A model generated the notes under the pieces. That model saw only the letters and a program-made list of their open reading frames with translations. It was not told the origin of the DNA and did not search any database. From positions 62,001 through 126,000 of the forward strand of contig SKCR01017984.1 in assembly GCA_019454045.1 (NCBI GenBank): DNA of 64,000 bases. The letters run 5' to 3'. Source of the stretch: Zanthoxylum bungeanum. Lineage: Eukaryota > Streptophyta > Magnoliopsida > Sapindales > Rutaceae. Of the stretch, positions 11,266 through 22,480 are shown piece by piece. Position numbers and translations under genes: made by a program. Within the stretch, counting starts at the first letter, position 1. Every line of letters begins with the position of its first letter.

Positions 11266-12679
11266 GTGGGCCCCACTTGAATTCAAAATCCGAGTGGGCC
11301 CGCAAACACATTCCGGGCTCGGATTCGTTAATTCTGAATTAACAAATTTTTCGTTGCGACGTAATTAAATCAAATTTAATTAAATAATAATGCGTCGCAA
11401 AATTATTATTAAAGTCGCTCGCAAATTAATTCTAAATTAATTTGTTCACCCGAATTAAAATCCAATTTTAATTCCGTTATGAAATCTAATTTCATTTAAT
11501 ATATCGAATATATTATTTTATTGATTAATTCCAATTAATCGTTCTCTCTCTTTTAATTGAATTTTATCCCAGATAAATTCTCACCGTAATTAATCCCAGA
11601 TTAATTTTCTCTCTTATAATTAATCCTAGATTAATTATGTTCGAGTCATACATCATCGGTGAATCTTCGGGAAGCGACCCATGAGATCCCTGGATATGTT
11701 GGTAGTAAATCTGGTCGTCGGACTATCCGAACACGTGTGTACCCGGTACCACGTTCTTACCGATTTACGATAAATAGTTGGCTTCTAGCAAAGCGCCGTG
11801 CCTGCTCAATTCTCCAGAAATATTCTTTAAGGAATATATCATCTTTATCAGGTGTAGTATACGTAGTATTGCGTATTACGATCCAGTATCGGATGTCACA
11901 TGCAAGGCCTGGGGCTGTAATAGTGTATGTCCCGTACGAAAGATATATCGGATCACAAGCAACTAGTCTCTTTAATCGGATAATCATGACCTTGTCATAT
12001 TATCCCGATGGTTGCAACCCATTAGAGTACCAGTTATGTATCCATGCGTGATCATCATCTCCATATGACTGAAGTGATACTTCTGTCTTGACATCACACC
12101 CAATACACTACGATTCTCAATAAACCCAGAAGAGGCGTACACATAACTTGTTAAAGTCCCGGACGACCAAAACCAAAGTGTATTGATTGTCGCAAGTACT
12201 AGCGATGCAAGTCTCAGGTTAAGACCAAATACACCTACCCTGATTCGGATTCTCATAGACACATAGTCATACTACCAATGTGATTCCGAGGGTTCTATCT
12301 AGAGCGAAGTTGTTTCCGTACCATCGGTAAACACAACCTCCTATCGCACTTGCATAAGTATCCAATACTCAAATATATGATAACTATGTTGTTTTGCTTC
12401 CATAACACGCACAAGTGCAATACTAGTCTATTCAGTATTATCGATGTCCAGTCTCGATAATACTACGACTAGGGATATTTAATGATTAAACCTTTGTGGA
12501 TTGATATTGTCTCATATCTTATAATCCGGAACTAATCATAAGGACTTTTATCATTTATATATTTAATAAATCTAATTACAAAATGATAAAATGCAATTTT
12601 CATTGTCACATAGTTAATTTGTAAAAAAACCACAATGTCTTTTACAAATAGTGACGCTATGGGTCATAATTGTCCAACA
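11266..12679 (-). mobile_element. LTR of copia family B, 3' end lost
   Basis: Minus-strand start TGTTGGACAATTATG at 12679; homologous to 1312-2545 in inverted orientation. Its last part (about 550 bp, present at 2537-3083) is missing because element N joins at 11265. It interrupts copia D coding sequence at 12679/12680. Confidence 0.7.
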
Positions 12680-13471
12680 GGAAATGTATAATTTCAGCAA
12701 CTGTAAGATAGTTAATATACCTTTTCGATATGGTATACATCTTTCGAAGAAGATGTGTCCACAAACTGAGGATAAGAAGATTAGAATATCTAATCTACCT
12801 TATGCTTCATGTTTGGGTAGTATCATATATACCATATTTTGTAAGCGACCTGATATTAGTCACTCGATTAGTGTAACCAGTAGATATCAATCAAATCCGG
12901 GTAACGACCATTGGATGGTCGTTAAACATATCCTAAAATATCTTAAAGTTACTAAGGATAAGTTCTTGATTTTTGGAGAAAGAGCACTGTAAGTTAATGG
13001 GTATACGGATTTAAATTTCCAATCGGATCCGGATGATAGAAATTCTACATCAGGATTCATATTTGCCTTTAACGGTGCGATAGTTGGTTGAAAAATTTCC
13101 AAACATGGATCTATAGCTGATTCCACCATTGAGGCAGAATATATTACGGCATCTGAGGCTGCAAAAGAAGTTGTCTAGATTAGAAACTTTGTCATGGAAT
13201 CGATAATTGTCCCAAGCATTGAGATTTCTATTTCTTTACACTGTGACAATATTAAAGCTGTTGCGCAAGCATAGGAACCCATGGCATAAAAAAATCAAAG
13301 CATGTGGAACGAAAGTACCATAATATTCGAGAGATTGTGTCGCGTGGAGACATTATCGTATGCAAGATACGGAATGAGGACAAAGTGGCAGATCCGCTTA
13401 CCAAGACTATTCCTCCTAAGTTATTTGATAAACATGCAAAGGTAATGGGTATAAAATACAATCAATTTTAA
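12680..13471 (+). pseudogene. Copia D pol C-terminal part (RNase H region)
   Basis: Broken frames encode the conserved copia block upstream of RNase H (RPDISHSISVTSRYQSNPG near 12850-12900, then HWMVVKHILKYLK) followed by the RNase H catalytic region (SGFIFAFNGA, then IEAEYITASEAAKE near 13130) and the terminal domain ending ...GIKYNQF at 13471. Several stops interrupt it. Everything upstream (gag to RT) is lost at the LTR B junction. The 3' LTR begins 23 bp downstream after a purine run, so this is the true 3' end of the polyprotein. Its long LTR suggests a SIRE/Angela-like copia, with modest certainty. Confidence 0.8.
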
Positions 13472-13477
13472 CACTAG

Positions 13478-13493
13478 AGTAAGTGGGGGAAAT
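13478..13493 (+). other. Polypurine tract of copia D
   Basis: GAGTAAGTGGGGGAAAT precedes the LTR start TGTTGGAGTTGG at 13494. Confidence 0.65.
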
Positions 13494-16050
13494 TGTTGGA
13501 GTTGGTACTCAGCGTGTCAATTTCTCATGTATTTTCCTGTAAATAGGTGTATGAATAATATTTTATTATGAATGAAATATACAGTTCCGCAATTGACATT
13601 GAGAAATGTTATAACGATATCATTCTTGAATTATTCCTGGTCAAAGTTTACATTTTTTATCCATAAGTAAACTCGAGAGACTGGTACATGTTGTATATCA
13701 AAATATTGGATTTCGGTGGCTTATCTCAGTGAGCCACGAGTCTTGGGAGACTCGTATAGACATTGAATAACTCACAGAATATTTCTAATAGATGGTACGC
13801 CATACGTCAATATGAATCTTCTCGAGTTGAGTAGCATAATGGTTATTTGACTTGAGATACCACATTAGATATATAAGTTATCCTTCACACTGTGATGGTA
13901 GTCACTTCTTCGACCTTTTTAGGTTAGACCTCTGCCTAGGGGTGGACACTATCGGATTCGGATCGGATCTAACCAAATTCGAATCCAATTCGATTAGATA
14001 AGAGTTGACTTGTTTGGTTCGATAGGATTTTGAGTCCTTATCAAATCGGATCAGATTTGATCTGATAACTATCAAATTGAATCGGATTTATTCGATCCGA
14101 TTTGAAATCTTAACGAATTGGGTAAATTCGATTTGATAACAGATCTGAATCATATAGAGTATCTGATTTGATAATGAATCCAATAATGGATTAAATTTAA
14201 TAACAGATCAGATTCGAGAACAGATTTGATTTAATAAAAATGATTTGAGTTTTAAGTTATCAAATCCGATTCGATAAAATTAATATAAATTTATAAATTT
14301 TCAGATCAATTTTTTTCTAATTGGATTCGTTATCGAATCGGATTTTTTATTGAATCGGATCTACTATCGGATTTATTATCAAATCAGATTCTCTATTGGA
14401 TTCGAATCCAATATCAAATTGGATTCTTTATCGGATTCAGATTCATTATCAAATCGGATAAAATTAGATTCGATCTGATAGTTATCAAATTTATCCGATC
14501 TAATTCGAAATTCGACGAACCAACCAAACACGATTTGATCGGATTCAAGAGCTAGATCTGATCTGATGCCCAAGCCTACCTTCGCCTGTTCATTGGGCGT
14601 GGACTGATGCTCGTGATGTATCCAGAGAGGATCCATCACTCCCGCATATAGGATTTAGGTGTCCACTTCATAAGATAGCGATTTATCAATCCATGGTCAT
14701 GATATACTCTGAAGTGAGTTCTGAGTGTTATTGAGAAATCACATATCTATACGTCGACGAGATTATACCTTATGATATTTAACGATAATATCTGTGTCTC
14801 TGGTATTTATCCGGATACTTATGATGAAACGATTATACATATGTGAAGATCTCAACTTGTATGGTTCGGTGAGAATATTTGTGGTCGTCATAATTTACGA
14901 ATGGGTGAATTATGGACACAGAATTAGATTTCATGACAGATATACCTGAACTTAGAGAGTCTCATATAATCAAAAATACTCTTAGAGCACTAGAATGACT
15001 TATAAAGAATAATATTTATTATTTGAAAATCGTTTAACAGTTAAACAAAAATTACACATGTGGGGACATTCGGTAATTTCCTAATTTAATGTATATATGT
15101 ATTAGATACATAATTTGATTAGATACACATTAATTAATTATCAAATGATTTTGGAACACATGTAATCCAATGATGTATTTTATCATTTAATGTAATTGTA
15201 GAAATATATTATAGATTTAATTGAATGAATTAATTGATTAAAATGTTAATTAATTAATTTATTAATTGAATGTATTTTAAATATATAAGTATATGTCATT
15301 TATGATTATGACATGTGTTATATATTTTAAATGGTGACATGTATATTAATAGGATGAGAATTTTTTTGTTTTTTTGATTTTTTTTTTGAAAAATAAATAA
15401 AAAAATATTTTCTCTCTCTTTGATGGGCCAAAAATTCGGCCACCTCTCTTATAAAAGGGGGATGTTCATTTTCTTCAAAAATTGAAACCAAAAGCTTGAA
15501 ATCGTAAACCCTTGGAAAGAGAAAAAAATTGGGAAGAAAAATCATAGAGCTAAAACTTGAAGAATTGAAATTTTAGGTAAATTTCTTAACTCTTCTATTA
15601 GGAAATTGTTTCCCTTTGTTTATTATGAATACATGAGATGGACTTTTATTTTTTCATTCTCTTCAATATGGGTTCTATTTGTTTGAAATTTGTTGGAAAG
15701 AAAGATTGCATGTGTAAAGAAAATTAAAGCTTAATAATGATTTATTATGTTATGATTTTGTTTAGGAATTATTAGATGTCATTCTAGAATTTTTATGCCA
15801 CTTTATGGAAACCTAGAATTGTTCTTGTGTGTTTTTGATTGTGATGAGACACTTGTAATATTCGAAAGATTAGTTTAAAACTAGAATGAAAATCAATTTT
15901 AGTGTAATTTGATTAATTGAATTTTTAGGATTTATGCCTAATACTAAAATTGGGACTTTTCATTTTATGGATGAAATTGAGTATATTAAAAATATACTAA
16001 TCATTTTTCCAAACACTCTTTATTTGCAGGAACTTATGCCCAAGTCTTTA
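13494..16050 (+). mobile_element. 3' LTR of copia D, with a MITE inside; right end uncertain
   Basis: Begins TGTTGGAGTTGGTACTC after the polypurine tract. A TATA box (CTTATAAAAGGGGG, about 15450) followed by a purine-rich leader suggests U3/R. The end is not clear; the sequence changes to a CT/poly-T run at about 16050 and no target duplication was found. The 642-bp hAT-like MITE at 13937-14578 is inserted in it. No gene is visible in 14640-16050. Confidence 0.5.
13937..14578. mobile_element. hAT-like MITE (642 bp)
   Basis: Terminal inverted repeats TAGGGGTGGACA (left) and TAGGCTTGGGCA (right, minus strand) enclose a low-complexity interior of ATCGGATTTGAT-type words. Flanks CCTCTGCC and CCTTCGCC match at 6 of 8 positions, as an aged 8-bp hAT target duplication. 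No transposase is encoded. Confidence 0.65.
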
Positions 16051-16087
16051 TCTCTCTCTCTCTCCCTCTTTTTTTTTTTTTTTTTTG
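16051..16087. repeat. CT/poly-T simple repeat
   Basis: A run of TCTCTCTC followed by about 20 T residues. It marks the transition from copia D LTR to sequence with no recognised element up to the SINE at 16810; nothing coding is seen in 16088-16785. Confidence 0.8.
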
Positions 16088-16809
16088 TAAAGTAGAAAAA
16101 TGATACCAAGAATCTGTGGTTCGGTAAAATAGTTGACTTTCTTTATTTGAAAAATGATTTATATAGGGAGAGCTGATACAGACGGTCAATTGAGACCCCA
16201 AATTTAACTCAAAATTAGAGGGCCAGAATTCAGAGAAATGTTAAATTTTAGTGAATAATATGACTTATTTATTTTTATCATTTATTGGTCCTATAAAATT
16301 AAAGGTAACTTAGAGCCACACCTGATCATGCAGATTTACGAAATTTGTCAAAAAAATTTCTAACGAAGAAATATGTTTCCACTTTAAGAAATAAGGATTC
16401 TCATGACCATTTTGCCTAATCACCTATTGTCATTATATTTTTCGGGGAATATGACATTTGAACCCTCAACGTTTAGGGAAAATGACATAAAATCCCCTAA
16501 AGTCTAAAAAAACACATAGACCATATTCGTTAATAAATTTTGTTATTTAGATGAAAAATATAATTTAATATATTTATTATGCATTTTCATAAATTATTCT
16601 TATGTAAATGAAAAATACTAATAATTTAATTATTAAAACAAATAAAATCTGTTAAGAATAAGAGATTTGATAACTTTTTTTTTTGAAACAAGAAGGGATT
16701 ATGTCCCTTTTCCGATTTCCCTAGAATGGGGGATTCAAATGTCCTTTACCATACTTTTGAAGTTGGCTCACAAGTCCTTGATTCTAAAAAAAGTAGTGAT
16801 AGACATGCT

Positions 16810-16992
16810 CCCCAAGGGGTGTGGTTTGGTGGTGTAGGGTCCAGGATCTCACCTTGAGGTTCTGGGTTCGAATCCAGAGGGTGCACTTCTTGTAAGAGCC
16901 TGGGACAGCAGGTGGTTTTACCTGCGCCGCGGCCCAGAATGGGTGGTTTGGTGGTGGGGTTTCCATCGTTTCCAAAAAAAAAAAAAAAAAAA
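16810..16992 (+). mobile_element. tRNA-derived SINE, full length
   Basis: The body starts CCCCAAGGGGTGTGG and has an A-box-like GGTTTGGTGGTGTAGGG and a B-box GGTTCTGGGTTCGAATCC, then the family core CTTGTAAGAGCCTGGGACAG, and ends in a 19-base A tail. It is flanked by a perfect 19-bp duplication AAGTAGTGATAGACATGCT (16791-16809 and 16991-17009), the mark of LINE-driven insertion. Related copies lie at 43086-43190, 47190-47360 and 48180-48350. Confidence 0.88.
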
Positions 16993-17406
16993 GTAGTGAT
17001 AGACATGCTTTATGAGTATATAATTTTAATTTTAAACCAATGACTAGAAGTTGTATTTATAAAAAGTTATTTAATTAAATGAAATTTTTAATTTAAAATC
17101 AGGGTTTAATTATAATTCTGTAATAAAAGAGTACATTTATCATTATTGTTGAAAAATATGAAGTTTGGCCCACAAGAACACTTCAGATTTGGTGATGTGC
17201 ATTCAGTGACACAAAATCATACATTTCCAATGAAATGGATGGATTTGGTTTTGTATCTTATCCTTATTCCTTACCATCTCTCCCACTCTGCAAAATGAGA
17301 AACAGATTTTATATGCTCACCAATCACCTTGTGGCATTGCCAAAAATTTCCTAATACAACCCAGAAAATAATCCTTTTTTTAAAAAAAAAAAAAAGAAAA
17401 AAAAAA

Positions 17407-18267
17407 ATGTTACAAAGCCAAAAACTCTTGAATTCTTCCCCACAAATACTTCCCCCAACTGTGTCACCAAAAATTCTTCCACAAACACAGAACTTCAACT
17501 CACCCACTTCTCCATATCTTCCTCCTAATCTGAAACAAACCTGCAAATTATCACGCCGCGAACTCACATTATGCGGCAAATCCTCATTGCTTCTTCTATG
17601 GGGCTCCCTGGTTCTGGAGGCGCAAGCAGATGAATTGCTCAGCACTGATAAAAATGAACAAGAACAGAACTGTGCTAACAAAGATCCTACAAAGAGAGTG
17701 TTTCTTGATATATCCACTAATGGAAAGCCTGCTGGTCGAGTTATCATTGGATTATATGGAGACAGTGCTCCAGCTGGAGCTGCTAGGTTCAGTAGCCTTG
17801 TCAGTGGAACTGCTGGGATTAGTTACAGGAGAAAAGAGTTCATCAAAATCATGCCAAATTATGTGCAGCATGGGGGGTTAGATCATATGGTGTAGATGCA
17901 GAGCTAGCACAGAGAACAGGAAGCAATTTGGAGATTGACAGTCTCATTGAAGAGTGGAAGAGAAGCAATGAGAAGTGTCCTGGGACTAAGAACTTGGCCG
18001 GAACTGTTAGCATTGTTGTGAGAGATCCTTCCAAGCCACCTCCGAAGATCAAGGTGGTTGCCCGGAACGGCAAGCTAGAGATTGATCAAGAGGAGGTGGG
18101 CAAAGACCCTAATGGGACAGAGTTTGTGATTGCAACAAAGGATTCGCCGGAGCTCGATGCCTCATCTCTGGTCGTCGGAAGAGTCCTGGAAGGAATGGAC
18201 GTTGTAGAGAAGATTGGACAAGTGAAGACTGTGCAGGAAAATACTGGCTCTCCATATTTCAGGTTAG

Positions 18268-18298
<31 letters not shown>

Positions 18299-18607
18299 AC
18301 CCCATTGATTCCTTTGATGTATAATAGTCAAAATATTAGCATCATAGCAAAAACAAGTAAAAATTCATAACAGGAACTGAAGCTAAAACACAAACTAAAT
18401 AGAACATATCATCTCGTTCGATTTCAGATTTTCAATATACCAGCATGATTATAACTATCTTAAAGAAAAAGTAATCATATTGTTTCATGTTTACTGAGCA
18501 GAGTGGCGAAGCTAATAGGAGACAAAAGAGCAGTTGTTGCAGAACGTGGTTTCAACCGCCCCTATTCAAAGGTGGTGGTCACAAATTGTGGCTTCTTGAT
18601 GGAATAA
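17407..18607 (+). CDS. Thylakoid-lumen cyclophilin-like protein (CYP26-2/CYP28-like), two exons
   Basis: Exon 1 is 17407-18262, the intron 18263-18501 (GTTAGT...GAGCAG), exon 2 18502-18607 ending ...NCGFLME and TAA. The start at 17407 is chosen because the upstream in-frame ATG at 17329 would translate a poly-A run. The first ~75 residues look like a chloroplast transit peptide followed by a lumen signal: SRRELTLCGKSSLLLLWG (twin Arg plus hydrophobic stretch) and an AQA cleavage site. The cyclophilin fold follows (RVFLDISTNGKPAGR, then the NYVQHGG strand). Catalytic positions of classical cyclophilins are altered (FIKIMP where FHRVIP is usual; no Trp/His near LDASSLVVGRV), so isomerase activity is doubtful. 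A one-base shift occurs in the G6 run at about 17873-17878; one more G would restore the family frame, so this may be a sequence error. It lies inside the 34-kb TE block, antisense to element M. Family identity is strong; the exact CYP number is not settled. Confidence 0.85.
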
Positions 18608-18813
18608 TAACAGTTTGAAACTCTTTCTTGTTCCTTCAATTTTGTGTAATGAGAGACCAATTTCATGCCAAAAATAAATTCAGTTGCCATTCTCCCAAGG
18701 AAAAAAAAAAAAAGCAAACAAAAAAGAATAACCAATGTTACACTATTTGAACTTTGTCAACTCAAGGAGCCTTGATCAGGTTGAAAAGAATATTGGGATG
18801 ATAACAAAGCCTA

Positions 18814-18878
18814 TTTCCTTCTTACAACATTAGATATAGGGTTGTTATTATGAATTATTAACCTATAAAGCTAAACTA
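18814..18878. repeat. Left copy of 65-bp direct repeat flanking copia F
   Basis: Identical at 63 of 65 positions to 22835-22899. It ends where a truncated copia F LTR begins and the other copy starts directly after the intact 3' LTR. Too long for an integrase-made target duplication (usually 5 bp). Confidence 0.85.
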
Positions 18879-18939
18879 ATAAAATACAATTCGGTTTTTC
18901 CTCAAAACACTCCAAGAGTGATCGGTGAATCACAACAAG

Positions 18940-18956
18940 TGGTATCAGAGCTTTGG
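18940..18956 (+). other. Primer-binding site of copia F
   Basis: TGGTATCAGAGCTTTGG, two bases after the LTR end ...CACAACA, matches the 3' end of initiator tRNA-Met. Confidence 0.8.
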
Positions 18957-19195
18957 TTCTTCATTGGGGTCGAAAAACCGAAGAACGGAGCTCGGTTCGG
19001 AAAATTCGGGTTCCGGCAAAGTTGTCAAAAATCAACTTTGAGCATACCATCAGCTAGTTCACGTCGAGACGAGCACGGTGGTATTTTCCGGTGATCAAAC
19101 GGAGGTCCAGGGAGCCCGCACGCGCCGGGCAGAGAGATCTCCACGCGCCGCCAGTCGCAGACACGCGCCGCACGCGCGCTGAAGGAATAAGACGA

Positions 19196-19356
19196 TACGC
19201 GTGGCAGACACGTCAGCGCCACGTCAGACCCAGTCAGCGCACAGTCAGCGCCACGTCAGCAAACCAGCCACGTCAGATTGCCACGTCAGCCGCCACGTGT
19301 CCGCCACGTCAGCAAATCCAGCCCCACTTGCCACGTCAGCACTGCCACGTCAGTAG
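19196..19356. repeat. ACGTCAG array in the copia F leader
   Basis: Eight ACGTCAG words, seven of them CCACGTCAG, plus one CCACGTGTCC, in about 160 bp between PBS and gag. The reverse complement CTGACGTGG is an ACGT-core bZIP-type site (C-box/G-box hybrid). Spacing is irregular. Confidence 0.75.
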
Positions 19357-19568
19357 ACTGGTAAATTTTATTTAGCCCCCTGAAGTTTTGAAATTTATAA
19401 TTTTGCCCCAGAACTTTTAGGAATTTACAAATCAGCCCCTGTGTCGGATTTAGACCAACGAAGTGTCTATTCCACAATTTTCGACCGTTCCGGACGCAAC
19501 GGTGACCTCGGATTTGTGAAATTCAGCCCCAATTTTATTGTATTTACATTTTAAACTTAAAACTTAAA

Positions 19569-20366
19569 ATGGAAATTGGAGATTCGTCTTCTGGTGCAAT
19601 GATTAAACTGGCTGCAACTAATTACTCCCTCTGGAGACCTCAGATGATAGATTTTTTACATTGCAAAGATTTGTTTGATGTCATCGAGTTGAAGGGAGTG
19701 AAACCAGAGTATGTTAAGGAGTATGACTGGAATAAACTCAACAACAGAACTTTGGGTCAGATTAGGCAGTGGATCGGTCACAATGTCTTCCACCACGTAG
19801 CACATGATTCAGATGCTTACGGGATGTGGATAAAGCTGGAAGACATGTTCCAGGCCAAGACAGCTCGAATAAAGCCCTGTTAATGAGGCGTTTGGTGAAC
19901 CTGAAGCTAAGAGTGGAACTTCCGTTGCGGAACACACCAAAGAGTTCCAGAGCTGGTGAAACCAGTTGTCTGCAGTAGACATGCAGTTGGGAGATGAAGT
20001 ACAAGCCCTCTTACTACTCAGTTCCCTTCCTGATAGCTGGAGATATTGGTGGTTACTCTCAGCAATTCCGCTCCATGAGGTAAAGTTACCATGCCTATGG
20101 TAAAAGATGCTCTGTCGAATGAGGAGTCCAGGAGAAAAGATGTTGGCTCAGAACAGACAGAAGCCTTCATCACAGAGACTCGAGGAAGACATCAAGGAAG
20201 AGACAGAGAAAAAGGCAGAAGCGCAACCAGGGGTAGATCCTCAGATGGAAGGAAGCCTACCTATAAGTGCTACCATTGTGGCATTGTAGGCCACCTAAAG
20301 AAGAATTTCCGAAAACTGCAACGAGAGCAGGGACAAGGCAATCACCAGCCGAAGAATGACGAATGA
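19569..20366 (+). pseudogene. Copia F gag, broken
   Basis: Starts MEIGDSSSGAMIKLAATNYS with the usual copia gag opening (the NYSLWRPQM block), and stays open to 19883. Frame shifts follow, then the second part has a basic region and a zinc knuckle (CYHCGIVGHLKKNF near 20267) whose last cysteine is missing. The product would have bound RNA in virus-like particles; the broken frame and lost Cys say it is dead. Confidence 0.75.
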
Positions 20367-20408
20367 GAGACACTGGTCGTTGTCCAAGCAGATGTAGCAA
20401 TATGCTCC

Positions 20409-21600
20409 ATGCATGAAGAGACATGCCTTCACAACGCAACCCAAGATGTTGAGTGGGTGGTAGATACTGCAGCATCCTACCACGTCACTCCTCACAGAGA
20501 TTTCTTCACAACATACAAAGTAGGAGACTTTGGAGCAGTGAAAATGGGAAATATCAGTTCCTCTGGGATAGTAGGAATTGGTGATATTCAGTTGCGGCAA
20601 ATGTCGGGTGTACATTGACCTTGAAGGATGTCCTGCATGTTCTAGAACTTCGGCCGAATGTACTCTCGGGGATAGCTCTTGACAAACAGAGCTATGACAA
20701 TCATTTCAGAAATGGCATATGGAGAATGACAAAAGGTGTCATGGTTTTTGCCCGAGGACATGCTTGCGGCACACTATACAAGACTCGTGTGAAAATTTGT
20801 ATGCAGACAGCCTCAATGTAGCTAAAAAAAAGGCTTCTCAAAATCTGTGGAACCGGAGACTCGGACACATGAGTGGGAGGGGGTTGTCTACCCTGAACAA
20901 GAAGGAGCTTACCAAGGATGTTGCACGAGGTCCTTGCAACCACTACTCAATTGGTAAGCAACGCAGAGTCTCATTTGATTTCTCTTCAGAGAGAAGATCA
21001 GAGTTGCTCAGTCTGGTACACTCTGATGTTGTGGTCCCTTGGAGGTTGATTCATTGGGCGGTAACAAGTATTTTCTGACTTTCATCGATGATGCTTCACG
21101 GAAAATCTGGGTGTATTTCCTCAAGACGAAGGATGGTCCTAGATCATTCAAGATGTTCCACGCCATGGTAGAAGCATGAAACATGGAAGAAGCTGAAGTG
21201 CCTTCGTACAGACGATGGAGGCAAGTACAGTTCCAGAGAGTTCGAAGCCTACTGCTGGAGACACGGGATTCGACATGAAAGAACTGTTACACACACACCA
21301 CAACATAATGGTGTCGCTGCGAGAACGAACTACACCATTATGGAGAAAGTCAGAGGAATGATCAGTATGGCTAAGCTGCCAAAGCCATTCTGGGGAGAAG
21401 CTGTTCGTGCTGCCTGTTACCTGATCAACAGATCACCAACTGAACCGTTGAACTTGGAGATTCCGGAAGAAAGTGTGGTTTGGTAGAATCCCTCATACAC
21501 TCACCCTAGAGTATTCGGTTGTTTAGCCGTGCACATGTATCCAAGGAGCTCGGGAATAAGCTCATGCAAGGACAACTCCATGTATATTCCTAGGCCATGG
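20409..21600 (+). pseudogene. Copia F protease, pre-integrase and integrase fragments
   Basis: In order: aspartic protease with the active-site triad as DTA (WVVDTAASYHVTP near 20455) in place of the usual DSG/DTG; GAG-pre-integrase (LWNRRLGHMSGRGLSTL near 20850, then the C-H motif of the zinc fold); and integrase pieces including HNGVAARTNYTIMEKVRGM near 21300-21360. Multiple stops and shifts. The reading ends in the linker at about 21600-22030 without any reverse transcriptase. Confidence 0.75.
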
Positions 21601-22119
21601 AGATGAAGAATTTGGATACAGACTATGAGATCCGAAGGTGAAGATGGTCATCATCAGAAGCCAGGAAGTAGAGTTTCTTGAAGACCAACAATTGAAGACA
21701 TTGAAATGCCCAAAATGTCTTCCAATTCCAGTGCCAACAGAAATCCAGACCCAGCACCAGCACAATTGGCCACAAATATGGGGCACGAGGAAATTCCAAA
21801 AGCAGAACCAGATGAGGCAGATAGAGATGTTGAGCAGAGGGAGACACATCCTGTTCCATCGGAGATTACAGAAGAGAGTGTTGAGCATGGGGAGCCGCAA
21901 CCCACTCCACTAGAAGCTACATGATCATTCACAGAGATGGATGATGACAGACCTTCAGAAACCAGTGGACCTCAGACAAGAAGATCTGAGCGAGGCAGGA
22001 TTCCATCAACCAGATATCCGAGATCCAAATATATTCTGCTTACTGATGAATGGGAGCCAGAGAGTTTCCCACAAAGCAAGAAGGCACTGAGGAACAAATG
22101 GTGAAGAAACATGGCAGCA

Positions 22120-22300
22120 AAACTATGCAGAGACACAACAGAAGATTACTGTGCAGAGACACAGTGGATTGTATTATGCAAAGACATAGCAGGAGAATAT
22201 TGTACAGAGATGCAGTGAAGTGTGCTGTGCAGAGACACAGCCGACATATCAACAAAGGAACGGTGTTCGGGACAAACTAGAGTTGTGCAGAGACATAACC
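22120..22300. repeat. Imperfect ~25-bp repeats in copia F
   Basis: The word TGTGCAGAGACACAG recurs with variation six times (22127, 22150, 22177, 22202, 22226, 22286). It occupies the place where reverse transcriptase should lie. Confidence 0.65.
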
Positions 22301-22480
22301 GGGATAGCTGTCAGATGACGATTGTTTTCAAATACAGAGAACTATGATTGGCTTGATCCCAACTCAGGGTACGTAGGCAGTCATACAGATACAGCCAGGG
22401 GAGGATCCTTTGGAGGATCCGGATTTGGGTGATTGATGGTCGGCTCAGATTTTGAGGAAATCTTCACCGAGGGGGAATTT

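Noticed and set aside
16860..16880. GGTTCGAATCC-type B-box suggesting a tRNA gene
   Set aside because: No acceptor-stem pairing or cloverleaf; it belongs to a SINE with A tail and 19-bp duplication.
17329..17406. Upstream start of the cyclophilin
   Set aside because: It would translate a poly-A run into a Lys-rich stretch; the ATG at 17407 gives a good transit peptide.
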